From contig CAAGNU010000335.1 in NCBI GenBank assembly GCA_900771365.1, positions 1 through 28,713 on the forward strand: a DNA stretch of 28,713 nucleotides, in the 5' to 3' direction. Positions 16,793-23,471 of the stretch are shown here, one piece after another (the first letter of the stretch is position 1; each line of letters opens with the position of its first letter). Both the position numbers and the translations under genes were made by a program. The DNA is from Bacteroidales bacterium (GTDB taxonomy: Bacteria > Bacteroidota > Bacteroidia > Bacteroidales > P3). The notes below the pieces were generated by a model. The model did no database searches. It saw nothing but the letters and a program-made list of their open reading frames with translations, and was not told where the DNA came from.

Positions 16793-16854
16793 ATCCAAGT
16801 TCCTATTGGCATCGTGCCCCCATGGGACGCCGAGGCCAAAAAAGGAACCTGGAT
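16793..16854 (-). promoter_or_regulatory. Long hairpin in the aspA-nqrA spacer
   Basis: On the minus strand ATCCAGGTTCC at the left arm pairs over all 11 positions with GGAACTTGGAT at the right arm if one G-U pair is allowed. Inside are GGC/GCC pairs and a CCCATGGG palindrome. No T-tract follows, so it does not look like a terminator. It may be a processing site, mRNA stabiliser or leader element 34 bases before nqrA. Confidence 0.6.
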
Positions 16855-16876
16855 ACGATAATGTTATATTCTAAGA

Positions 16877-18307
16877 TTAGTGGTTCAGAGGAACGCCTTC
16901 CACGAAGACGGGCTCCAGCATGTTCTCGGGACGCATGATTTTCTCATACTGTTCGAGGGTGAGGTAGCCGTGTTCGAGAACGAGTTCTTTCACACCACGA
17001 CCAGTCTCAAGGGCTTCTTTGGCAACCTTGGTGGCCTGCTTGTAGCCGATGTAGGGGTTGAGCATGGTGACGATGCCGATGCTGTTCTCAACGAGCTCGT
17101 TGCAGCGCTTCTCGTTAGCCACGATGCCGTCGATGCAGAGGGTACGGAGGGTGTCCACGCCGTTCATCAGCAGATGTACACTTTCGAAGCAGGCATAGGT
17201 CATCACAGGTTCCATGACGTTGAGCTCGAGCTGTGCGTTGTCGCAGCCCATAGCCACGCAGGTATCGTTACCGATAACCTTGTAGTTAATCTGGTTCATC
17301 ACCTCGGGGATAACGGGGTTGACCTTGCCAGGCATGATGCTCGAACCGGGCTGGCGCTCAGGAAGGTGGATTTCAGCGAGGCCGCAGCGAGGACCGGAAC
17401 CCATAAGGCGGAGGTCGTTGCAAATCTTGTTGATTCTGAGGCTGAGGCGCTTCATGGCACCGCTGTACTGGACGAGGCAGGCGGTAGAACTGGTTGCTTC
17501 GATGAGGTTGTCGGCGAGCTTCACATTCCAGCCGGTAATCTTACGCAGAGCCTCATTGCAGAGTGCGCTGTAGCCGGGGAAGGCGCAGATACCAGTTCCG
17601 ATAGCGGTTGCACCCATGTTGTGGGTAAGGAACTCTTGAGCGGCATGATTCAAGTTTTCCATTTCCAAGCGGATTGTTGAGGCGAAGCCGCCGAAGGTCT
17701 GACCGAGGGTCATAGGAACGGCGTCCTGAAGCTGGGTGCGGCCCATCTTGACGATGTTCTTGAACTCGTCGGCCTTCTTCTCCAAGCTCTTGGCGAGGAG
17801 TTCGAGGTGCTCAATCAGTTCGAGGTGCTCAAGGTAGAGACCCATGTGGATGCTGCAAGGATAAGCATCGTTGGTCGACTGGGAACCGTTCACGGTATCG
17901 TTAGGCATGCAGCCCTTGGTGTATTCGCCTTTGTGGAAGCCCATGTGTTCAAGGGCGATATTGGCGATAACCTCGTTGGCGCACATGTTGGTGGAGGTAC
18001 CTGCACCGCCCTGGATCATGTCCACGGGAAACTGGTCGATATACTTGCCAGCCAAAATCTCATCGCAAGCAAACTGGATTGCCTCGCTCTGCTCGTTGGT
18101 GATCATGTTCACCTTGCCATTAGCGATAGCAGCAGCCTTCTTGGTGATGGCAAGACCTTTTACGAAGTTGGGGAAGTCGCTCAGTTTGCGGCCACTAATC
18201 TGGAAGTTCTCAATTGCACGCTGGGTCTGGACGCCGTAGTAGGCATCTGCGGGGACCTCTTTGGAGCCTAATAAATCGCTTTCAGTGCGAAATTCTTTGT
18301 TTGCCAT
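16877..18307 (-). CDS. aspA: Aspartate ammonia-lyase (aspartase)
   Basis: The 476-residue enzyme converts L-aspartate to fumarate and ammonia in the cytoplasm. It has the superfamily signature GSSIMPGKVNP at residues 321-331, with the catalytic serine in the flexible SSI loop, and the substrate-binding blocks GAGTSTNMCANEV (101-113) and NGSQSTNDAYP (140-150). The run after the signature, VIPEVMNQINYKVIGND, is closer to aspartases than to class II fumarases. It is the first gene of the minus-strand respiratory cluster and feeds fumarate to FrdCAB. A Bacteroidetes -7 box lies about 160 bases upstream. Confidence 0.93.
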   Translation of the reverse strand: MANKEFRTESDLLGSKEVPADAYYGVQTQRAIENFQISGRKLSDFPNFVKGLAITKKAAAIANGKVNMITNEQSEAIQFACDEILAGKYIDQFPVDMIQGGAGTSTNMCANEVIANIALEHMGFHKGEYTKGCMPNDTVNGSQSTNDAYPCSIHMGLYLEHLELIEHLELLAKSLEKKADEFKNIVKMGRTQLQDAVPMTLGQTFGGFASTIRLEMENLNHAAQEFLTHNMGATAIGTGICAFPGYSALCNEALRKITGWNVKLADNLIEATSSTACLVQYSGAMKRLSLRINKICNDLRLMGSGPRCGLAEIHLPERQPGSSIMPGKVNPVIPEVMNQINYKVIGNDTCVAMGCDNAQLELNVMEPVMTYACFESVHLLMNGVDTLRTLCIDGIVANEKRCNELVENSIGIVTMLNPYIGYKQATKVAKEALETGRGVKELVLEHGYLTLEQYEKIMRPENMLEPVFVEGVPLNH

Positions 18308-18465
18308 TATTTATATTTTTTATTATTTTTTTTATTTGTTTCAAAATAAAATACTACTTCTGGCATATTTTATGCCTTTGGCATTGTTTGTGCTGACTTG
18401 GTTGCAATGCTATGAGATTAAAATATAATCTTTTGCAGACTTTGTGCAACTTTTTTTCGGCTGTG
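18308..18465 (-). promoter_or_regulatory. Structured leader of aspA
   Basis: The leader of about 150 bases between the promoter and aspA has several short hairpins. On the plus strand the order GGCAT, ATGCC, GGCAT (about 18362-18382) lets the central ATGCC pair with either neighbour, so two folds exclude each other. AGATTA/TAATCT and TTGCA/TGCAA stems lie further upstream. The leader is AT-rich, so short stems are expected by chance. Confidence 0.35.
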
Positions 18466-18473
18466 CAAAGATA
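18466..18473 (-). promoter_or_regulatory. Probable aspA promoter (-7 box)
   Basis: The minus strand reads TATCTTTG, a full match to TAnnTTTG. The -33 position is only A/T-rich, without a clear TTTG. Confidence 0.6.
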
Positions 18474-18588
18474 AGATTTTTTTTTTGATTAAAAAAATGC
18501 TTTTTCGTTTTTTTGTCGCATGTGCCGTGTCGGGTGATGTTAAACTATTGTATATAGGATAGGTTACGTGAAAGGTGGACGGAAATTT

Positions 18589-19380
18589 TTAACGATTCCA
18601 GATTGTCCAGTTCATTTCGTCTTCCGCGGATTCTTCCACGCTGTCGTCGAGGGCGGGGAAGAGGTCGCGGCCTATGCGCTCTTCGAGGCTGTTGACGGTG
18701 CAGGCATAGCTCTTGAAGGCGTGGTGCGTGCCTTCATTGGGCATCACAAACCCGATTGTGTGATACAGGCCGTGGCTGTCGCAGGTGAGTAAGGCTTTGA
18801 AGAAGGCGTCGGGGATGTGGACGTGTGCCTCTCCAATAGTGCCGTGTGCATCTTCTTCAAAGATGGGTCCGCACACCACCCATACTGTCCCGTACTGCTT
18901 TGCCCAGCGGCGCACAGACTTTTCCAGCGTGTTCCAGTCTCCAGCGTTAAGCTCGTGGTTCTGAGGACATACATTGGTGAAATAGTGGCTTTCCCAGTAG
19001 CTTTCCTCGCTCCATCGCATATCGGCCTTGGGTGCCATGTGTCCCTTGTCCCAGCCTGAGTGGGAGTAGTCCTCACGTGAGGCTTGCTTGCCCTTGAGGT
19101 TGGGGTCGCGACTGAAGTTGGAACTCTGCGAGTCGTAGGCCCAGTTTAGTTCCTCCGCCGTGAGTTCGTAGGCCACCCATTCTGGCACGAGGGTGCTGTG
19201 GTTGTATGAGGAGGTGAAGCCGGAGTATTCAATGATGTCTTCGCAGGTCTCGTATGCAGGGTATTCGAGATGCTGTGTGGAGGCGGCCACGCTGCTTGTG
19301 TCGGGGTCAGGCCCGGGCAGGGTGCATGCGGAGCATGTCGCGGCCAGTATGATGAAGGCGGTGAGGAGTTTGTGTGCCAT
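18589..19380 (-). CDS. DNA/RNA non-specific endonuclease, secreted lipoprotein
   Basis: The 263-residue product belongs to the beta-beta-alpha metal nuclease family (Serratia nuclease, NucA). The catalytic DKGHMAP has H114 (DRGH in most members). The metal-binding region FTNVCPQNHELNAGDWNTLE supplies N145 and E153, spaced as N119/E127 in the Serratia enzyme. The N-terminus MAHKLLTAFIILAATCSAC is a signal peptide ending at a possible lipobox, so the enzyme is probably anchored outside the cytoplasm, scavenging nucleic acids. I chose this start because an upstream in-frame ATG lies inside the preceding gene. It starts 5 bases after the TPR gene's stop, forming an operon. Confidence 0.9.
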   Translation of the reverse strand: MAHKLLTAFIILAATCSACTLPGPDPDTSSVAASTQHLEYPAYETCEDIIEYSGFTSSYNHSTLVPEWVAYELTAEELNWAYDSQSSNFSRDPNLKGKQASREDYSHSGWDKGHMAPKADMRWSEESYWESHYFTNVCPQNHELNAGDWNTLEKSVRRWAKQYGTVWVVCGPIFEEDAHGTIGEAHVHIPDAFFKALLTCDSHGLYHTIGFVMPNEGTHHAFKSYACTVNSLEERIGRDLFPALDDSVEESAEDEMNWTIWNR

Positions 19381-19385
19381 GTGCG

Positions 19386-19955
19386 TTATTTTTTCGTAGA
19401 GTAAATCTGTTTGCAGCTCTTGCCTAGTTTGATGTTGCATTTGATGATAGCGCTGTCGTAGAATGTGATGATATCATCGTCGGGGTTCAGCTTCATGCCA
19501 GCCTCAAGGTCGCGGAGGGCTTTCTCGTAGTCCTCTTTGCCCATGTATGCGTCGGCACGTGTGGCGAGGACGAGGAAGTAGGCATCCTTGCTTTGTCTGC
19601 ATTTCAACGCCGCGTTGCAGTCGGCCACGGCCTCATCGTATTTCTTCTGGTTGATGTAGAGACTTGCACGGTTGTTGTAGGCCAATATGTTGGGCTCTAG
19701 TTCGATTGACTTGGTGTAGCAGGCTATGGCTTCCTGTATCTCGCCTTTGTTGTGCAGCACCAGCCCGAGGTTGTAGTGGTAGCTGCTCACGAAGGGGTTG
19801 AGCTGTATGGCGCGGTGGAAGTAGGGGAGAGCCTTGTCTAGTTCGCCTTCGTAGCCGTAAATCTCGCCGATGCGGTTGCAGAGGATGTCTGCCGTCTCGG
19901 GATGCTGCGGTATCTGTTGCTTGAGGTTTTCTATTTCGCGTTCTGTGTCGGTCAT
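19386..19955 (-). CDS. Tetratricopeptide repeat protein
   Basis: The 189-residue protein has about four consecutive TPR units from residue 20 on, recognisable from the repeated pattern A..YNNRA.LYINQKKYDEAVADCNAAL and from EGELDKALPYFHRAIQLNP. TPRs are helical scaffolds for protein binding. It has no signal peptide, so it is probably cytoplasmic. I chose MTDTEREIENL because the in-frame extension upstream is basic, unlike a TPR, and would overlap the promoter. It shares a transcript with the nuclease downstream. The partner is unknown. Confidence 0.85.
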   Translation of the reverse strand: MTDTEREIENLKQQIPQHPETADILCNRIGEIYGYEGELDKALPYFHRAIQLNPFVSSYHYNLGLVLHNKGEIQEAIACYTKSIELEPNILAYNNRASLYINQKKYDEAVADCNAALKCRQSKDAYFLVLATRADAYMGKEDYEKALRDLEAGMKLNPDDDIITFYDSAIIKCNIKLGKSCKQIYSTKK

Positions 19956-20056
19956 GCTTTTTCGGTTTTTAGTGTCGCTTTCTGTGGCTCGGAAAGCGCA
20001 CAATCGTCTGTTTATATGCTCGTTCCTCTTTTGGGGACGAGGAGGTTTTGTCATGC

Positions 20057-20090
20057 AAAGATAAGTATATTTTTTGAATTATGGCCAAAT
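20057..20090 (-). promoter_or_regulatory. Promoter of the TPR-nuclease operon
   Basis: On the minus strand a -33 TTTG (20087-20090) and a -7 TATCTTTG (20057-20064) are 22 bases apart, close to the Bacteroidetes spacing. The leader is about 95 bases. Confidence 0.65.
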
Positions 20091-20094
20091 AAAA

Positions 20095-20138
20095 ATGGTG
20101 CCCGAAGAAAAAATCTCGGACACCATTAATTATGAAGT
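20095..20138 (-). terminator. Intrinsic terminator of the Na/Pi cotransporter gene
   Basis: On the minus strand AATGGTG and CACCATT pair, continuing after one mismatch with CCGA/TCGG, and a T-rich stretch follows. It lies just past the stop at 20148. Confidence 0.8.
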
Positions 20139-20147
20139 CGTTATCGT

Positions 20148-21875
20148 CTATTTGAATTTCACTGCTATGGCCTCGCTCACGTTGATCACGTAGTCGCCCA
20201 ACTTCTCGTATAGGGCGTAGAGACCGCTGTAGGCGTTGCCGATACTAAAGTTGTAGGTGCCGTCTTTGAGGGCATTGAGATGCTCTATTCTAAGCTTGTC
20301 GCGATAGCTGTTGATGGACTGCTCTACCTCATTGGCGACTTCGAGGTTGATGTCGGCATAGTCGCCGCGAAGGTTCTCGTCCATCACATTCAGAGACTGC
20401 TGCACCAACTTTGTCATCTCGTCGAGGTTGTCGTTGAGGTGCTGGTCGAAATGGACGGCGGTCTCGCGCTTGTTCTTGCGGGTCATGGCAATCTGATAGA
20501 CTGTGTCGCCTATGCTTTCGAGGTTATCGACGATGCGCAGCATCGAGCTGATGCGCTGTGAGCCTTGTTGTGAGAGGTCGCCTTCGGCTATGCGGGTGAG
20601 GTATTTGGCAATCTCCATTTCCATGCGGTCCGTAATCTCTTCGTATTTTTCGATGCGCTCCACAATGCTGTTGAACTCCTCGTCGTCCTTGGCCGTGCGA
20701 AGGCCAGGCAGGAAGGTGTACATGCGCAGTACTCGCTTAGAGAAATTCTCGATTTCCTTCTTCGCTGCTTCGAGGTTCAGCTCGGCAGTGTTGGTGAAGG
20801 TGTGGCCGATATAGGCCAGCTTGAAGGTATATTCCTCGTCTTCGGGCTTGTCCTTTACCATCCAATTTACAATCCTGATAATCAGTGGGATAAACCATAC
20901 CAAGATGATGGTGTTCACCACGTTGAAAAAGGTGTGGAAGATGGAGAGCGCTAAGGGAATGGCGTTAGGGTCGTAGCCTGCGGCATTCACGGCAGTGTAA
21001 GGGTTGCTGCCCATCATGCCTTCGGTCATATTGGCTATGAGATTCAACACAGGACGGAAGACGATGAGGGTGATGATTACACCTATTATGTTGAATACCA
21101 GATGAGCGCGTGCGGCTCGCTTGCCGTTAGTGTTGGCCACCATGGCGGCGAGGTTGGCCGTGATGGTGGTGCCGATGTTCTGTCCCATCACCAGGGCTAC
21201 GGCTGCGTCTAAGCCTATCCAGCCGTTATAGCACATCACCAGCGTGATGGCCATCATGGCTGCCGAAGCTTGCACGAGGCAGGTGAGCAGCGCACCTATA
21301 ACCACGAAGATTAGGATAGACCAGAATCCGTAGTCGGAGAGCCGTGCGAGGGCTTCGAGAAATTCGGGGTACTGTTCTAGGTTGGGCATGGCTTGCTGTA
21401 GCAGGTTCATGCCGAGAAGCAGCATGGCCAGACCGATGAGGAATTCGCCGATGTATTTCAGTTTGTCTTTCTTGGCAAACATGAAGATGAGAGCCAGGGC
21501 TCCCAAGAGCATGGGGAGGCTGAACGCCCCGCCACCTTCTCCAAGGCCGAAAAGCGTTATAATCCATGCTGTTACGGTGGTTCCGATGTTGGCTCCCATA
21601 ATCACCGCCACAGCACCCGCGAGGCTCAGCAGGCCCGCGTTCACAAACGAGACAACCATCACTGTTGTGGCCGAGGAGGACTGGATGGCCGTGGTCACGG
21701 CTGCGCCTGTGAGGATGCCGCGCACGGGGCTGCCTGTCACTTTGCCCATCACGGAGCGCATCTTGTCGCCCGCGAACTTCTGCAGGCCTTCGCTCATCAG
21801 TTTCATGCCGAAAAGGAACACTGCGAGTGCTCCTGCAAAGTTGATGATGATGATTAGTGCTTCTGTAAATGTCAT
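20148..21875 (-). CDS. Na+/phosphate cotransporter with C-terminal PhoU-like domain
   Basis: The 575-residue protein has the two inverted Na/Pi-cotransporter repeats. The first holds the QSSSATT motif at 65-71 and GANIGTTVTAW; the second holds VQASAAMMAITLVM and GQNIGTTITANLAAM. About eight membrane helices span residues 5-340. The hydrophilic remainder (about 345-575) is all-helical and PhoU-like, as in bacterial NptA/YjbB-type carriers. It moves phosphate across the inner membrane with sodium. I chose MTFTEALIII because the upstream in-frame extension is basic and overlaps the promoter. The promoter has a direct-repeat array resembling a Pho box. The second repeat has QASA where the first has QSSSA, as in other members. 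Confidence 0.93.
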   Translation of the reverse strand: MTFTEALIIIINFAGALAVFLFGMKLMSEGLQKFAGDKMRSVMGKVTGSPVRGILTGAAVTTAIQSSSATTVMVVSFVNAGLLSLAGAVAVIMGANIGTTVTAWIITLFGLGEGGGAFSLPMLLGALALIFMFAKKDKLKYIGEFLIGLAMLLLGMNLLQQAMPNLEQYPEFLEALARLSDYGFWSILIFVVIGALLTCLVQASAAMMAITLVMCYNGWIGLDAAVALVMGQNIGTTITANLAAMVANTNGKRAARAHLVFNIIGVIITLIVFRPVLNLIANMTEGMMGSNPYTAVNAAGYDPNAIPLALSIFHTFFNVVNTIILVWFIPLIIRIVNWMVKDKPEDEEYTFKLAYIGHTFTNTAELNLEAAKKEIENFSKRVLRMYTFLPGLRTAKDDEEFNSIVERIEKYEEITDRMEMEIAKYLTRIAEGDLSQQGSQRISSMLRIVDNLESIGDTVYQIAMTRKNKRETAVHFDQHLNDNLDEMTKLVQQSLNVMDENLRGDYADINLEVANEVEQSINSYRDKLRIEHLNALKDGTYNFSIGNAYSGLYALYEKLGDYVINVSEAIAVKFK

Positions 21876-21921
21876 GTCTATGAATATTTTAGAGTTTATT
21901 ATCCGTATGTTTTTTCGTTTG

Positions 21922-21929
21922 CAAAGATA
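21922..21929 (-). promoter_or_regulatory. Na/Pi cotransporter promoter (-7 box)
   Basis: The minus strand reads TATCTTTG, a full TAnnTTTG match, about 47 bases before the start codon. No TTTG lies at the -33 position; the direct-repeat array begins there instead. Confidence 0.7.
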
Positions 21930-21950
21930 CGTTTTTGTTCCCACATATCG

Positions 21951-21994
21951 GTTACGTTTGCGTTACATTATTGTTACGTTTTTGTTACGTTTTT
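21951..21994 (-). promoter_or_regulatory. Four 11-bp direct repeats, candidate Pho box
   Basis: GTTAC recurs at 21951, 21962, 21973 and 21984, exactly 11 bases apart. The four units are GTTACGTTTGC, GTTACATTATT and GTTACGTTTTT twice. Reading toward the gene the core is GTAAC. The array ends 21 bases before the -7 box, covering the -33 region. PhoB/PhoP-type activators bind 11-bp direct repeats at this position in other phyla, and the gene controlled carries phosphate. The assignment is inference; the Bacteroidetes PhoB site is not something I can match base for base. Confidence 0.6.
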
Positions 21995-22060
21995 CATTTC
22001 TATTCTGATTATCATATAGATAGAGGTTTGTGAAGGCACCATATTGCTTGTGTGCATCTT

Positions 22061-22143
22061 GGAACTGAGAGCGTCAGCCCAGTCTCGTGCCTGGCTCCCG
22101 CCAGGCTTCGCCCTACCTCTGAGACTGACACATTGTCAGTTCC
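22061..22143. other. Nested palindromic segment
   Basis: Three stems nest in order: GGAACTGA/TCAGTTCC (22061-22068 with 22136-22143), CAGTCTC/GAGACTG (22080-22086 with 22121-22127) and GCCTGGC-TCCC-GCCAGGC (22089-22106). An alternative hairpin ACTGACA-CAT-TGTCAGT (22124-22140) competes with the outer stems. No protein-like frame covers it. It may be a structured RNA or a palindromic repeat. Confidence 0.6.
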
Positions 22144-22389
22144 TGGAAGTTTCGCCCTATATGTGTTTCTCGAGCGAAGGTGGAGCGAAGGAGGGGCGAA
22201 GCTGCCCCGAAGCTGCTCCTCTCGAAGAAAAGTGCTTAATCGGTCAAAAAACTGACATTTTGTCATGCTGTTGCGAAGCTGTGTAGGGACTATGATTTGT
22301 ATTTGTAGTTTGCTGTTGCAAACTTACAGGATTGAAAGAAATTATCAGAAATTATTCGTAGAGGAGTTTCCCTGATTGGTTTCTGATAT
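22144..22389. other. Gene-free stretch with CGAAG-rich repeats and a hairpin
   Basis: GCGAAG-like words recur five times between about 22171 and 22228. A TGACA-TTT-TGTCA hairpin lies near 22250-22264, and a 7-bp hairpin AGTTTGC-TGTT-GCAAACT at 22307-22324. No gene is supported. Confidence 0.5.
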
Positions 22390-22393
22390 TTCT

Positions 22394-22620
22394 GGGGACT
22401 TCTAATTATTCGTGTTAATTCAATATTTTGATAAACACGAGAATATCCAGTGAATATTCGAGCATGAATTGTCCATAAATTTAATCATAAATTATTATGA
22501 TATGCGGACTTACTCAGGATGCCACAGGCATTCTTCGCATGAAAAAATTCGTGAATAATTCATGGAAATTCGTGTAAAAAACTTATTATCATTAATTTTT
22601 TTGAATTTATAGAGGTTGCC
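22394..22620. mobile_element. MITE-like non-coding element, copy B (227 bp)
   Basis: This is the second copy of the element at 6538-6766. It begins GGGGACTTCTA and ends so that its reverse complement reads GGCAACCTCTA, matching at 8 of 11 positions. TTCT flanks it on both sides (22390-22393 and 22621-22624), so both copies have a different 4-bp duplication. The same hairpin chain is kept. It contains no gene. Confidence 0.82.
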
Positions 22621-22624
22621 TTCT

Positions 22625-22862
22625 TTCAATCCAATGCAGGGTTTGCTCAGCGAGGAGAGGTCGCTTTTTTCTATCAAGGGCATATAATAATATATGGTTT
22701 CATTAATATATGTAGTCGTTGGTTTCTGTTCGCTAAATCGTGACGATAGGAGTCTTGAGATTTTCCATCAGCGTTGCAGATAGTGCGGTCCAAGAGTTAA
22801 ATAGTTGTGTTTTTGGGGTGCGGTTACAATATCTTGTCGATTATTCCGTTTTTGATGCTGAT
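22625..22862. other. Spacer upstream of the secreted-protein gene
   Basis: No second gene or consensus TAnnTTTG box is evident. The open frame of the next gene extends back into this stretch, but that extension lacks a signal peptide and looks non-coding. Confidence 0.4.
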
Positions 22863-23468
22863 ATGAAGCATGCCGTCATTTTATTCGCCTTAGCCATGAC
22901 CTTCGTCCTCTTACTTCCGGAGAGAGCCGAGGCTCAGCACGCGGGTTTTCCCACGGCTGTTGATGCCGCTCATGCGGGCTTTTCTCGTCCGAAGAGGCAC
23001 AAGAGATCGCATTCGAGGCGGCGTCCAAATGTCCGAGTAGGGACGGACTTGAGTGATGTGGAGGTATTTGATTTTTCTGGGTTTGAACTGGAATGCGGCT
23101 GGGGTATGTCTTTGGGCAATCGAATCTGTCCTGTGGAGAATATGTTTGAGGGCAAGGCTGGCCTTGGCGTGAGGCTTTTCGAGTCGTTGAGTTTTCTCGC
23201 TGGTGTAGAGGTGTTTACGTTTGAGGAGACTATTGGAGGCTTGGCTTTCTCTGCTAGAATAGGCTATGAGGAGTACCCGTTGCTGGTCTTTGCCGAGTAT
23301 GAGCGGCAGATTCTGCCCGATGCTTTTTATAGTATCTCGTTGGGTTTGTTTTATGGCAGCCTCGGGGGCAAGATAAGCCGTTTGGATTTTGGCTTATCTA
23401 ATCCCCTTGGTGGCAGCCGAGGTTGTTTCGGCTTCAGTTTGCTGGCGCGCTGGTGTTTCGGTGATTGA
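22863..23468 (+). CDS. Secreted protein of unknown function
   Basis: I do not recognise a family. The 201-residue product begins MKHAVILFALAMTFVLLLP and has a probable signal-peptidase site after AEA (about residue 24). A basic stretch follows (RPKRHKRSHSRRRP, about 43-56). The rest alternates hydrophobic and polar residues with many Gly and aromatics and ends in FSLLARWCFGD, which suggests a small beta-barrel or beta-rich outer-membrane protein. I chose the ATG at 22863 because it opens directly on the signal peptide; upstream in-frame starts would bury it. It converges on the GTPase gene with only 3 bases between stop codons. Confidence 0.7.
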   Translation: MKHAVILFALAMTFVLLLPERAEAQHAGFPTAVDAAHAGFSRPKRHKRSHSRRRPNVRVGTDLSDVEVFDFSGFELECGWGMSLGNRICPVENMFEGKAGLGVRLFESLSFLAGVEVFTFEETIGGLAFSARIGYEEYPLLVFAEYERQILPDAFYSISLGLFYGSLGGKISRLDFGLSNPLGGSRGCFGFSLLARWCFGD

Positions 23469-23471
23469 TTG

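Noticed and set aside
16793..16854. Terminator between aspA and nqrA
   Set aside because: The hairpin is strong, but no run of T residues follows on the minus strand.
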